Below are positions 23,917-31,951 of a DNA stretch of 64,000 bases, one piece after another. The position numbers were made by a program, and so were the translations under genes. The notes beneath the pieces were generated by a model. It saw nothing but the letters and a program-made list of their open reading frames with translations. It made no database searches and was not told the DNA's origin. How positions within the stretch are numbered: the stretch's first letter is position 1; the number at the start of each line of letters is the position of its first letter. The DNA is from an uncultured Bacilli bacterium (lineage in GTDB: Bacteria; Bacillota_I; Bacilli_A; RF39; UBA660), in contig CAJUBJ010000003.1 in assembly GCA_910584655.1 (NCBI GenBank), positions 1 through 64,000 on the forward strand, given 5' to 3'.

Positions 23917-24846
23917 ATGCAAGTAACGGTAGAAATGGCTAGTTCAATAAATGGACTTATAGCTTATGAAAATGGTAGTGAAGATTTTTTATTGGAAAGA
24001 AATTATCAAATAATGTTAGATTTTTTAAAAGAATATGATTGTTTAGTATGGGGCAATACGACTTTTAAGAATGTTATGTCTTGGGGTAGTGATTATATTA
24101 ATGATTTAAAGGATGTAACTGTTATAGTTTTTTCTAAAAGTGATGTTAAGTATCCTTATGATAATGTTATAGTTGTTAATTCTATGGAACACTTTTATAA
24201 AGTGTGTGAAGAAAAGAATATAAATAAAGTATTTGTATCTGGAGGAGCTAGGACTAATACAATGTTTATGAAAGAAGATATAGTTAATGAAGTTATTATT
24301 AACTATAATCCATATGTATTAAATAAAGGAATTAATCTTTTCGAAGGAGATTTTTTTGAAAAGAAATTAGTTTTAGATAAGGTAGTTAGAGAGCAAGAAG
24401 ATATTTTACAAGTATGGTATAAAGTATTAAATAATGATGAAGTTTATAAAAAGAAAAGAGTTTTAATTACTGGTTCTGTACTTACTGCTGATAATAGTTC
24501 TGTAGAAACTTATGAGAAATTAGTTAGTTTAATAGATGCTGATAAGTATTTTATTTCTAGTCCTCTTGATACAATGAAGTTTCAAGGTAATGACTTAGAA
24601 AGATATGAAAGAGCAATGAATTTACTCAAAGATACAAAGTATATTATTGCTGAAATGAGTACGATTTCTACTGGGCAAGGAATGGAGTTACAAGAAGCAG
24701 TTAATCTTAATATTCCAGTATTAGTTATTGCTAAAAAAGGTAGTAAAATTTCTGGATTAGTTAGAGGATGTCAAAATTTGGTAGATATTATTTTTTATGA
24801 TAATATAGAGGACATTAGTGATGAGATTCTAAAGTTTGTTAGTTAA
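23917..24846 (+). CDS. RibD-C reductase fused to a nucleoside deoxyribosyltransferase-like domain
   Basis: 309 residues. Residues 1-160 resemble the RibD C-terminal/dihydrofolate-reductase-like fold (MASSINGLIAYENGSEDF, VWGNTTFKNVMSWG, VFVSGGARTNTMFM). Residues about 168-309 resemble the nucleoside 2-deoxyribosyltransferase/DNPH1 fold (RVLITGSVLTAD, STGQGMELQEAVNLNIPVLV, AEMS as the catalytic Glu region). The fusion suggests a two-step conversion of a pterin- or pyrimidine-type nucleotide. I know of no characterised protein with this order. RBS GGAGAG precedes ATG 23917. Confidence 0.7.
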   Translation: MQVTVEMASSINGLIAYENGSEDFLLERNYQIMLDFLKEYDCLVWGNTTFKNVMSWGSDYINDLKDVTVIVFSKSDVKYPYDNVIVVNSMEHFYKVCEEKNINKVFVSGGARTNTMFMKEDIVNEVIINYNPYVLNKGINLFEGDFFEKKLVLDKVVREQEDILQVWYKVLNNDEVYKKKRVLITGSVLTADNSSVETYEKLVSLIDADKYFISSPLDTMKFQGNDLERYERAMNLLKDTKYIIAEMSTISTGQGMELQEAVNLNIPVLVIAKKGSKISGLVRGCQNLVDIIFYDNIEDISDEILKFVS

Positions 24847-24864
24847 ACCAAAGGGGGATTGACT

Positions 24865-25560
24865 ATGGAAGTGAATGTAGTAAATGAAAGATGGAAATTG
24901 TACCAGGAAAAATATAGAGAGTTATTTAATTATGGTGTAGAACATGGTTTAATTAGACTTTATAGTGATAATTTAATTAAAGCTTTAAGAAATATTTATT
25001 ATGGTGGGCTTCCTGCTTCAATAGTATTGTTATGTAATGAAGCATGTAATGGTTTTTGTTATGATAGAGCAATACTTTTATCTTTAGCTTTTTTTGATGA
25101 TGATTATCAAATGATTGAAGCTGATATAGATTCTTTAAGATTTAATCCTCATTATATAGCTGAAAATGGGGAGGATCAAAACCCAAGATATGCAGAGCAT
25201 TGTTATTTAGAAGGCAAAGGCGGAGATGGTACTATATGGGTATTTGATACTTCTTTAGGATTAGTATTTGAGCGTGGTTTATATGAAAAGATGCAACATC
25301 CTAAAGTTAACAGAGTTTATGATAAAAATACTGTAATGAGTTTTGGAGAGTATCAAGATATTAAGAATGCAGATATCGAAAGTGATAAATATGCACTACC
25401 TTTATTAATGCCATCTTATGAAGCGATAGCAGAGAAAGCTAGACCTTATTATCAAGAAAAGCTAAAAGAAGAGATTGATTATTATAAAAAATTTATTGAT
25501 TATGATGGAATAGAAAAAGAAGTTCATGATGATATGTTGCGTAAAGGATTTTTAAGTTGA
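24865..25560 (+). CDS. Unknown protein with a transglutaminase-like Cys-His-Asp arrangement
   Basis: 231 residues, soluble. NGFCYDRAILLSLAF at about 65-79, AEHCYLEG at about 112 and WVFDTSLGLVF at about 127 place Cys, His and Asp in the order and spacing of transglutaminase-like/papain-fold enzymes. This is an inference from the triad only. GGGGG at 24852-24856 fits ATG 24865; TTG 24859 is less likely. It lies 18 nt after the fusion gene, probably in the same transcript. Confidence 0.55.
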   Translation: MEVNVVNERWKLYQEKYRELFNYGVEHGLIRLYSDNLIKALRNIYYGGLPASIVLLCNEACNGFCYDRAILLSLAFFDDDYQMIEADIDSLRFNPHYIAENGEDQNPRYAEHCYLEGKGGDGTIWVFDTSLGLVFERGLYEKMQHPKVNRVYDKNTVMSFGEYQDIKNADIESDKYALPLLMPSYEAIAEKARPYYQEKLKEEIDYYKKFIDYDGIEKEVHDDMLRKGFLS

Positions 25561-25607
25561 TTGCTGTTATAATAAAAATGTGAATGTTAAAGATGGATGT
25601 GGTATTT

Positions 25608-26231
25608 ATGAAAAAGACAATTACTATTGGTATTATTTTAATTTTTTCAATTGCTATTGGAGTTTTATTTTTTATAGAAAGTAAACAAAATAATTATATC
25701 GATATAAAAAATGACAATTTATTGTGGAATTTATATGATATAAACATAAAAAAAATAGAAGATAATATGAATTTTATAGCTGAAGGAAATGATACATTCA
25801 AGTGGTACAAAATAAAAGAAATTAATAATAATGATGATGAATATAATAAAATTTTAAATGAAATATTTATAAATATTAGAATTTGTTATATGTCTCTTGA
25901 AGATGATAACGAATTATTTACAAATTCTAACTATGCAAAAAAATACAGAACCAGTGACAAAATTTCTAAAGATGAATTAAATTTTTTAAAAACTAATAGA
26001 ATGGAAAATAGATGTATTGATAAATTCAAAGCTTATAAAGATATAGAAATTAACACAAAAGAAGAAAATAAAGAAAGATTACTAAATAAAATCAACTATG
26101 TTTTGGATTTTAGTGAAAAATATTTTATAAAAGAATCAAATAGTTATAATGAATTTATATATAATGAGATAGTTGAAACTGAAATTCTAAAAGAATTAAG
26201 TAATTTTTTAGTAGAAGAATCTAGCATATAA
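25608..26231 (+). CDS. Unknown protein with one N-terminal membrane helix
   Basis: 207 residues. KKTITIGIILIFSIAIGVLFFI at the N-terminus (cut to about residues 2-22) is a signal anchor without a lipobox; the rest is highly charged, Asn/Lys/Glu-rich, and presumably outside the membrane. No domain recognised. ATG 25608 follows GGATGTGG; ATG 25584 upstream in frame lacks an RBS. TATAAT at 25567-25572 may be its -10. Higher Asn/Lys content than its neighbours. Confidence 0.6.
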   Translation: MKKTITIGIILIFSIAIGVLFFIESKQNNYIDIKNDNLLWNLYDINIKKIEDNMNFIAEGNDTFKWYKIKEINNNDDEYNKILNEIFINIRICYMSLEDDNELFTNSNYAKKYRTSDKISKDELNFLKTNRMENRCIDKFKAYKDIEINTKEENKERLLNKINYVLDFSEKYFIKESNSYNEFIYNEIVETEILKELSNFLVEESSI

Positions 26232-26251
26232 AAATAATTAATTGAATTTAG

Positions 26252-26274
26252 AGACTACATATGTAGTCTTTTTT
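26252..26274 (+). terminator. Intrinsic terminator
   Basis: AGACTAC/GTAGTCT 7-bp stem around ATAT, then TTTTTT. The T run merges into the next extended -10. Confidence 0.85.
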
Positions 26275-26282
26275 GGTATAAT
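26274..26282 (+). promoter_or_regulatory. Extended -10 promoter of the adenylosuccinate synthetase-like gene
   Basis: TGGTATAAT, exact match to TGnTATAAT, 28 nt before ATG 26311. Confidence 0.6.
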
Positions 26283-26310
26283 AAAAAACAAAATTAAAGA
26301 AGGTGCCTTT

Positions 26311-27702
26311 ATGATAAGAAATGTTATCTCAGTACTTGATGGAGCGGCTGGTAGTTGTGGTAAAGCTAAAGTAGTTGGTGAATTGGCAACGGATTCAACA
26401 ATTAATGTTGGAGCTGCTATTACTAATTGTATGCCTAATGCTGGACATACTTTTGTAGATAGTAAGGGTAAGAGTTTGGTATTTAGAAATATTCCAGTTT
26501 CAATTGTTAATCCAAATACAGAGTTGTTTATAGGTCCTGGTTCAGCTATAGATATGGAAGTATTTAAAAGAGAATATGAAATGGCTAAACCATATTTAGG
26601 TGATAGGAAAATATATGTTCATGAAATGGTACCTTTGATATGTGAAAGACATAAAGAGTTTGAACGTGCTCATATAAAAAGTGGGTCAACATTTAAAGGG
26701 TGTGGAGCTGTTAGTAAAGAAAAACTAATGAGAGATCCTAATTTAGAATTTTTTAAAACTTATAAAAATGCAGTTAGATGTAGTAATGATGAATGGTTAA
26801 CAAGAGTTCATAGTCATTTAGATAACATTCAAGAATTTGTAGTTTTAGAGGGAGCGCAAGGTTGTGATTTGTCTTTAAATTTTAGTGGTAATTATCCTTA
26901 TGTAACAAGTAGAAATGTGTCTACTACACAGCTTTTGTCAGATAGTGGACTTCCAGCAGAATCTTTACTTGGAACGATAATGGTTATGAGACCATTTCCA
27001 ATTAGGATTAGTAATGTAACTAAGTCAGGTGAACTTATATATACAGGAGCTTATGGAAGAGGAGATGAGTTAAATTGGTCACAAATAAATGTTTCTTCTA
27101 TTTTAGGAACTTATCCTATTAAAGGAGATTTGGAAATGTATGCAACTGATGCTTTTCAAAATAAGGATTATATATTTGAGTTATTAGTGAGTGTAGATGA
27201 AGTTTATTTAAAACAATTATTTGGAAGTAAAGCAACTTATTATATAGATCATCCTGAAAAGGTAAGTTTTGAAAAGGCTTGTGAATTAGAAAGATTGGTA
27301 TATAAGGGAGAAAAGACTTATCAATCATTATTACTTGATTTACCACCAATAGAAAGATTTTACGAAGATAAGGGTGAACAATATATTCCTGATTTATCTG
27401 AACAAACAACAGTTACAAAGATGGAGAGAAGAGTATTTGATTTAGATATAAGTAAATTAAAGAATAATTGTAGAATTAATCATCCTTATGGTTTGTATCT
27501 TAATTTCTTTCAACATTTAGATTATGATTTTTATCATTATAAAGGAATGATAGATGAAGTTTATTTTAATAAGTATATAAGAGAATATCTAAGATGGTTA
27601 GAAAGTGAAACAGGTTGTGAGATTATATCTCTTGGTACAGGAGCAATCAACGAGGAAAGAATCTCTAAGAAGAAAAGTTTGGTAAGAGATTTGGTTGCTT
27701 AA
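26311..27702 (+). CDS. Divergent adenylosuccinate synthetase homologue (PurA/PurZ-like)
   Basis: 463 residues. NAGHT, VVLEGAQG, PYVTSRN and ERRVFDLD align with PurA landmarks. However the P-loop-like GDEGKGK of PurA reads GSCGKAK, so the catalytic Asp (Asp13 in E. coli PurA) is Ser; the guanine-recognition TKLD reads LNFFQ; and the Arg303 position of the aspartate loop is Met. From memory, phage PurZ (dGMP to N6-succino-2-amino-dAMP) also carries Ser at the first site and has relaxed GTP dependence. The likely reaction is aspartate ligation to a purine nucleotide other than IMP; this is inference. ATG 26311 with AAGAAGG is chosen over 26242. Confidence 0.72.
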   Translation: MIRNVISVLDGAAGSCGKAKVVGELATDSTINVGAAITNCMPNAGHTFVDSKGKSLVFRNIPVSIVNPNTELFIGPGSAIDMEVFKREYEMAKPYLGDRKIYVHEMVPLICERHKEFERAHIKSGSTFKGCGAVSKEKLMRDPNLEFFKTYKNAVRCSNDEWLTRVHSHLDNIQEFVVLEGAQGCDLSLNFSGNYPYVTSRNVSTTQLLSDSGLPAESLLGTIMVMRPFPIRISNVTKSGELIYTGAYGRGDELNWSQINVSSILGTYPIKGDLEMYATDAFQNKDYIFELLVSVDEVYLKQLFGSKATYYIDHPEKVSFEKACELERLVYKGEKTYQSLLLDLPPIERFYEDKGEQYIPDLSEQTTVTKMERRVFDLDISKLKNNCRINHPYGLYLNFFQHLDYDFYHYKGMIDEVYFNKYIREYLRWLESETGCEIISLGTGAINEERISKKKSLVRDLVA

Positions 27703-27707
27703 ATGTA

Positions 27708-27716
27708 TGTTATAAT
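27708..27716 (+). promoter_or_regulatory. Extended -10 promoter of the Nif3-C gene
   Basis: TGTTATAAT, exact TGnTATAAT, 20 nt before ATG 27737 and just after the previous stop. Confidence 0.6.
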
Positions 27717-27736
27717 AATTAGAGAGTAGTGATTTT

Positions 27737-28078
27737 ATGAAGTTAGATGTTAAGAGAGTAAAAATAGTAGTTACTGTGCCAGTAGAAAATACAGAAATGG
27801 TGAGAGAAGCTATTTGTAGTGCTGGAGCAGGGGTTATTGGTAATTATACTGATTGTGCAATGATAATAAAATGTACTGGAACTTTTAAGCCTGATGAGGT
27901 AGCTAATCCTTATTTAGGAGAGAATGGTAAATTAGAATATGCTAATGAAAATAAGTTAGAAGTTGTTTGTGATGTTGATAAAGTTAGAAAAGTTATTAAC
28001 AAATTAAGAGAAGTACATCCTTATGAAGAACCTGCTATAGATATAATTCCTTTATTAGAAGAAAGTGAGTTTATATAA
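27737..28078 (+). CDS. Stand-alone Nif3/YqfO central-domain (CutA/PII-like) protein
   Basis: 113 residues. VTVPVENTEMVREAICSAGA, GNYTDCAMII, the acidic TGTFKPDEVANPYLG and C-terminal HPYEEPAIDI are the hallmarks of the domain inserted in B. subtilis YqfO and found alone in many bacteria. It has the CutA/PII-like ferredoxin fold; function unknown, metal binding suspected. The next gene begins 1 nt after its stop. Confidence 0.82.
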   Translation: MKLDVKRVKIVVTVPVENTEMVREAICSAGAGVIGNYTDCAMIIKCTGTFKPDEVANPYLGENGKLEYANENKLEVVCDVDKVRKVINKLREVHPYEEPAIDIIPLLEESEFI

Positions 28079-28079
28079 T

Positions 28080-28568
28080 ATGGAGATAGAAGAAAAGTTA
28101 TTAGACGCTGTTGCTCCTTGTTCAATGTTTTGTAGTACATGTACAGGGTGTAAATATGGAGATATAAGTTTACATGCTAAAGAGTTATTAAGATTATTAG
28201 AGGGACATGAAGAATTTTTAGCTGAGAATTTAAAAGAACAATATAGAGATAGACTTGAAGAATTTAGAATATTTCAAAAAAGATTGAAAAAATTTGCTAC
28301 TCCTAAATGTGGAGGATGTCGTAATGGTGGAGAAGCTGGCTGTAGTATAAAAGGATGTATTATTCCAGAATGTGTAAAAGAACATGACGTAAATTATTGT
28401 GGTGAATGCAGTGAGTTTCCTTGCGAAAGAGTAGAAAAATCTGGTTTTAAAGAAACAACTATTCAAAAATGGTTAGATGGAAGTAATAAAATAAAAGATG
28501 CAGGTATTGAAAAGTATTATCAAGAAAATAAAGATATACCACATTATATAAATTATAAGAATAAATAA
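28080..28568 (+). CDS. DUF3795 cysteine-rich protein
   Basis: 162 residues from ATG 28080. Cysteine pairs dominate: APCSMFCSTCTGCKYG near the N-terminus, PKCGGCRNGGEAGCSIKGC, ECVKEH and NYCGECSEFPCERV. This is the DUF3795 pattern, likely binding zinc or an Fe-S cluster; function unknown. It directly follows the Nif3-C gene and shares its promoter. In-frame TTG-type codon at 28065 overlapping the previous gene is a poorer start. Confidence 0.82.
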   Translation: MEIEEKLLDAVAPCSMFCSTCTGCKYGDISLHAKELLRLLEGHEEFLAENLKEQYRDRLEEFRIFQKRLKKFATPKCGGCRNGGEAGCSIKGCIIPECVKEHDVNYCGECSEFPCERVEKSGFKETTIQKWLDGSNKIKDAGIEKYYQENKDIPHYINYKNK

Positions 28569-28587
28569 AATGAATTTGGTGATATAA

Positions 28588-29163
28588 ATGGAAAAGAAAA
28601 TAATCCTTGATTCTGTTAATAAATATTTAGAACATTTTAGTGAAGAAAAAGATAGACTAAATTTATTTTTAGAATATTTAGAAAAATTTAATGACGATGA
28701 GATAATTGATTGGAATAATTTTGATGGTCATATTGTTGCAGGTGGTTTTATATATTCTATTAAAGATAAGAAGTTTTTGAGTTTATACCATAAAGATTTG
28801 AATATTTATTTATATCCTGGGGGACATATTGATGAAGAAGATAAATCTCCTTTTGAAGCAGCTAGGAGAGAAGTGTTTGAAGAGACAGGTATAAGTAATT
28901 TAAAAGCATTAAATATAGTTGATGATAAAATAGTACCAATAGATATTGATACACATATGATTTCATATAATGAAAGATTAGATTTACCTTCTCATTATCA
29001 TTTTGAATTTAGATATTTATTTGTTGTTCCTGAAAGTTATGATATTAAAGTTGATACTCGTGAACTTGGTGATTATAAGTGGATAAATATGGATGAGTTA
29101 CGTAATAATCCTTATTATGGAAAAATAGCTACGAAATTAGATAAAATGTTAAAAGAAGGATAG
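28588..29163 (+). CDS. Nudix hydrolase
   Basis: 191 residues. A full Nudix box GGHIDEEDKSPFEAARREVF then EETG, preceded by HIVAGGFIYSIKDKKFLSLYH. The N-terminal 45 residues are helical. RYLFVVPESYDIKVDTREL and YKWINMDEL follow. Hydrolyses an unknown nucleoside diphosphate derivative. It lies 19 nt after the DUF3795 gene and 5 nt before the metallo-beta-lactamase gene, so it is internal to an operon running 27737-30532. Confidence 0.88.
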   Translation: MEKKIILDSVNKYLEHFSEEKDRLNLFLEYLEKFNDDEIIDWNNFDGHIVAGGFIYSIKDKKFLSLYHKDLNIYLYPGGHIDEEDKSPFEAARREVFEETGISNLKALNIVDDKIVPIDIDTHMISYNERLDLPSHYHFEFRYLFVVPESYDIKVDTRELGDYKWINMDELRNNPYYGKIATKLDKMLKEG

Positions 29164-29168
29164 GTGGT

Positions 29169-29975
29169 ATGATGGAAAAAATAATAATGTTAGGTGTAGG
29201 CAATGGTGGACCATTAGAGTTATATAATACTTGTTTTGTTGTACAAAATGAAAGTGGTAATTTTTTAGTTGATACTGGTGGAAGTATTGAAATAATAAAA
29301 AGATTAAATGAATCTAATATTGATTATAAATCTATAAAACATATATTTATAAGTCATAGTCATACTGATCATATTTTAGGCATATTTTGGTTGTTTAAAA
29401 AAATAAGTAGAGATGTAATGCATGGAAATATAAAGGATAGAATTAATATTTATTGTAATGATGTAGTTTATGAAGCAATAAATGGTGTTTCTAAATATAT
29501 ATTACCTGATAAGTTAATGAAAGCTATTTATAGTATTGTAGATTTTCATGTTTTAGAGGATGGAGATAAATATAATATTAATGGAACAGATTATACTTTT
29601 TTTGATATACAAGCAAGAGGGACTAAACAATATGGTTTTGAATGTATATTAAATAATAAGAGAATAGCTTTTTTAGGAGATGAAACATTAAATCCTAATT
29701 TATATGATAGATTTAAAAATTATGATTATGTAATGCATGAAGCTTTTTGTTTAGATTCAGAAGAAGAAATATTTCATGCTTATGAGAAGAATCATTCAAC
29801 TACTAAAAGTGTTAGTGAAGTTATGAATAAATTAAATGTAAAAAATTTAATTTTATATCATACTGAAGAATCTCATGGAAAAGATAGAAAAGAATTGTAT
29901 ACTAAAGAAGCTCAAAATTACTTTAATGGTCATGTAATAGTGCCTGATGATGGTGAAGTAATTGAAATAAATTAA
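29169..29975 (+). CDS. Metallo-beta-lactamase fold hydrolase, RNase Z-like
   Basis: 268 residues. HSHTDH is the HxHxDH metal motif, preceded by NFLVDTGGS; GDET and the late HTEE supply further ligands. The opening GVGNGGPLELYNTCFVV resembles RNase Z-type proteins, but the usual exosite is not obvious, and it is unlikely to be the main tRNA 3' processing enzyme. GGATAGGTGG precedes two adjacent ATGs (29169, 29172). Same transcript as the Nudix gene. Confidence 0.8.
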   Translation: MMEKIIMLGVGNGGPLELYNTCFVVQNESGNFLVDTGGSIEIIKRLNESNIDYKSIKHIFISHSHTDHILGIFWLFKKISRDVMHGNIKDRINIYCNDVVYEAINGVSKYILPDKLMKAIYSIVDFHVLEDGDKYNINGTDYTFFDIQARGTKQYGFECILNNKRIAFLGDETLNPNLYDRFKNYDYVMHEAFCLDSEEEIFHAYEKNHSTTKSVSEVMNKLNVKNLILYHTEESHGKDRKELYTKEAQNYFNGHVIVPDDGEVIEIN

Positions 29976-29992
29976 AGAAAGAAGGAATTGAT

Positions 29993-30532
29993 ATGGCAGT
30001 TAAAATAACTTATTTTGTACATGGTACAACACTTGATAATATAGAGCATAAATCAACTGGATGGTTACCTGGAGTATTATCAGAAAAGGGAGTAGAGCAA
30101 AGTATAGTTTTAAAAGAGCAAGTTGATATTAATCAATTTGATTTGGTATTTTGTTCTGATTTACAAAGAGCAATAGATTCAGCGAAATATACTTTTGAAG
30201 GTGTTAAAGATATTATCCAAGATAAGAGATTAAGAGAATGTAATTATGGTGATTACAATGGTATGGATAGTAGTTTAGCTAAATATGAAGAACATATTGA
30301 AGAGAGATTTCCTAATGGAGAATGTATGCTAGATGTAGAAAAGAGATTAAAAGAGTTTTGTGAATATATAAAAGAAAATTATGATGGTAAACATATTGCT
30401 ATTGTTGCGCATAAAGCTCCACAATTAGCATTACAAGTAATATTAGAAGGTAAAACTTGGGAAGAAGCAATAGATCAAGATTGGAGAAAAACTAAGAGTT
30501 GGCAACCAGGTTGGATTTACGAAATTAAATAA
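29993..30532 (+). CDS. Histidine phosphatase superfamily protein with a changed RHG motif
   Basis: 179 residues. The N-terminal catalytic motif reads FVHGTTLDN, so the His is kept but the Arg of RHG is Val. SDLQRAIDSA, LRECNYGDYNG and AIVAHKAP (second His) match phosphoglycerate-mutase-like phosphatases (alpha-ribazole phosphatase/PhoE group). Activity is plausible but weakened phosphate binding is expected. RBS AAGAAGGAA before ATG 29993; last gene of the operon, with a terminator after it. Confidence 0.82.
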   Translation: MAVKITYFVHGTTLDNIEHKSTGWLPGVLSEKGVEQSIVLKEQVDINQFDLVFCSDLQRAIDSAKYTFEGVKDIIQDKRLRECNYGDYNGMDSSLAKYEEHIEERFPNGECMLDVEKRLKEFCEYIKENYDGKHIAIVAHKAPQLALQVILEGKTWEEAIDQDWRKTKSWQPGWIYEIK

Positions 30533-30538
30533 TAATTG

Positions 30539-30565
30539 CTAAAACAGAAATGTTTTAGTTTTTTT
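30539..30565 (+). terminator. Intrinsic terminator after the histidine phosphatase gene
   Basis: CTAAAAC/GTTTTAG stem, 6-nt loop, seven T. Confidence 0.85.
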
Positions 30566-30614
30566 ATGAATAAATTAGTTAATATATTACCATTATAATT
30601 TTAGGAGGATTGTT

Positions 30615-31052
30615 ATGAAAGAAGAACAAATTGAAGTTAATGTTTTAGATGAATTAAATAAAGGAACTTGTATGGGAAGGGATGCAATTCATTTTATTTT
30701 GGATAAGGTAAGTAATGATGAATTAAAAGAAGAACTTACAAAGCAATATGATAAATATAAGGAAATATCTGATAAAATTTGTGAATTGTATCCAGAATAT
30801 AGTAGTGGAGATCCACATGAAACTAATGCAATGAATAAATTTATGACATGGTCTGGTGTAGAAATGAAGACAATGATGGATGATAGTAGTTCTAAAATTG
30901 CTGAGTTATTGTTACAAGGAACTAATATGGGAATTATAGAAGGTAGAAAGTTATTAAATCATAAAGATACTGACCCTGAAGTTCATAAGTTAATTCAGGA
31001 GTATGTTAAATTTCAAGAAGAAGCAGTTGAAAAGTTAAAAAAATTTTTATAA
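30615..31052 (+). CDS. Small helical protein, possible ferritin-like four-helix bundle
   Basis: 145 residues, almost entirely helical by pattern: NVLDELNKGTCMGRDAIHFIL, YDKYKEISDKICELYPEY, MKTMMDDSSSKIAELLLQ, LIQEYVKFQEEAVEKLKKF. The spacing resembles DUF2383-like/ferritin-like bundles common in Bacillota, but Glu/His metal ligands are not clearly in place. TATAAT at 30594-30599 and AGGAGG at 30602-30607 give a good single-gene unit. Function unknown. Confidence 0.65.
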   Translation: MKEEQIEVNVLDELNKGTCMGRDAIHFILDKVSNDELKEELTKQYDKYKEISDKICELYPEYSSGDPHETNAMNKFMTWSGVEMKTMMDDSSSKIAELLLQGTNMGIIEGRKLLNHKDTDPEVHKLIQEYVKFQEEAVEKLKKFL

Positions 31053-31061
31053 TTGTAAATT

Positions 31062-31088
31062 GGAGAACATAGTGTTTTCCTTTTTTTT
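31062..31088 (+). terminator. Intrinsic terminator
   Basis: GGAGAACA/TGTTTTCC stem with one G-U pair, 3-nt loop, eight T. Confidence 0.8.
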
Positions 31089-31089
31089 A

Positions 31090-31098
31090 TGATAGAAT
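31090..31098 (+). promoter_or_regulatory. Extended -10 promoter
   Basis: TGATAGAAT, one mismatch from TGnTATAAT, directly behind the terminator and 26 nt before ATG 31125. Confidence 0.5.
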
Positions 31099-31124
31099 AT
31101 TTAATTAATAAGGGAGGGTTTATT

Positions 31125-31940
31125 ATGGAAAGTGTAAAAGTTAAGTTAACATGTATACAAGCTAGTGCTTATTGGTGTGTTAATATAATGAGAAATAAAG
31201 TTAAAGAAATAAATGAATGTAGAAATGCTAGTGATAATGAAATTTATTTTTTAGATTTATTTTATAGTTATACAGATATTGAGTGGAGAAATATTTATCT
31301 GGAATTAGTTGGTCACTTTACAGAGATTGCAGAAAATGAATCTTATAAGTTTTATTTGGATACTGAATTAGGGGGACATGATTTACTTAACGTATTAGTT
31401 TCTAGAATTATAAATGTAGATGTTCCTGATATTAGGTTAGCTAGTGATTCAGTTAAAGATTCTGTTATTGATATAAAAAAAGATAAAGCAATGATATGGT
31501 ATAAATCTTGTGGAGATATGCCCTTATCTTTAGAGTATGATGCAGATTATATTTTAACAGGAGATAAAGAAGAATTAGATTTTTATAATTTAGTATTAGC
31601 TACAATGATAATGTTAACTGATTTAGATTTAGGTTTTAGAAGTATTTCAGATTTTAGAAAAAGATTTTGTGTAGAGTATAAAAAAGTTAATGGTTTGAAT
31701 GATAAATTAGAAGATATTTTTGAAAGATTCAATAGAGCTTTCAGTAAAATTAATGAAAGAGATTTAGTTACTGGTAGTGTTTATTCAAAAAGTTTTTTTC
31801 CTTCAATAACTTCAATGGATGTTGTTAGTGTAGAAAAATATTTAGATATGGGTCGTCATTATGCAGATGTTATATTAGAAAGAGAGGAAGTATTTCCTTT
31901 ACCAGTTAATAATATATTAAAAAAAGAGAATAAAGAATAA
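31125..31940 (+). CDS. Unknown protein
   Basis: 271 residues, soluble, no recognised domain. Visible landmarks are an N-terminal aromatic/Cys stretch (QASAYWCVNIM), a central GGHDLLNVLVSR and a helical C-terminus ending near EEVFPLPVNNIL. AAGGGAGGG at 31110-31118 fits ATG 31125; the in-frame ATG 31089 lies in the promoter. It is followed after 11 nt by another unknown gene and then a cupin, probably one transcript. Confidence 0.6.
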   Translation: MESVKVKLTCIQASAYWCVNIMRNKVKEINECRNASDNEIYFLDLFYSYTDIEWRNIYLELVGHFTEIAENESYKFYLDTELGGHDLLNVLVSRIINVDVPDIRLASDSVKDSVIDIKKDKAMIWYKSCGDMPLSLEYDADYILTGDKEELDFYNLVLATMIMLTDLDLGFRSISDFRKRFCVEYKKVNGLNDKLEDIFERFNRAFSKINERDLVTGSVYSKSFFPSITSMDVVSVEKYLDMGRHYADVILEREEVFPLPVNNILKKENKE

Positions 31941-31951
31941 GAGGTATAAAT

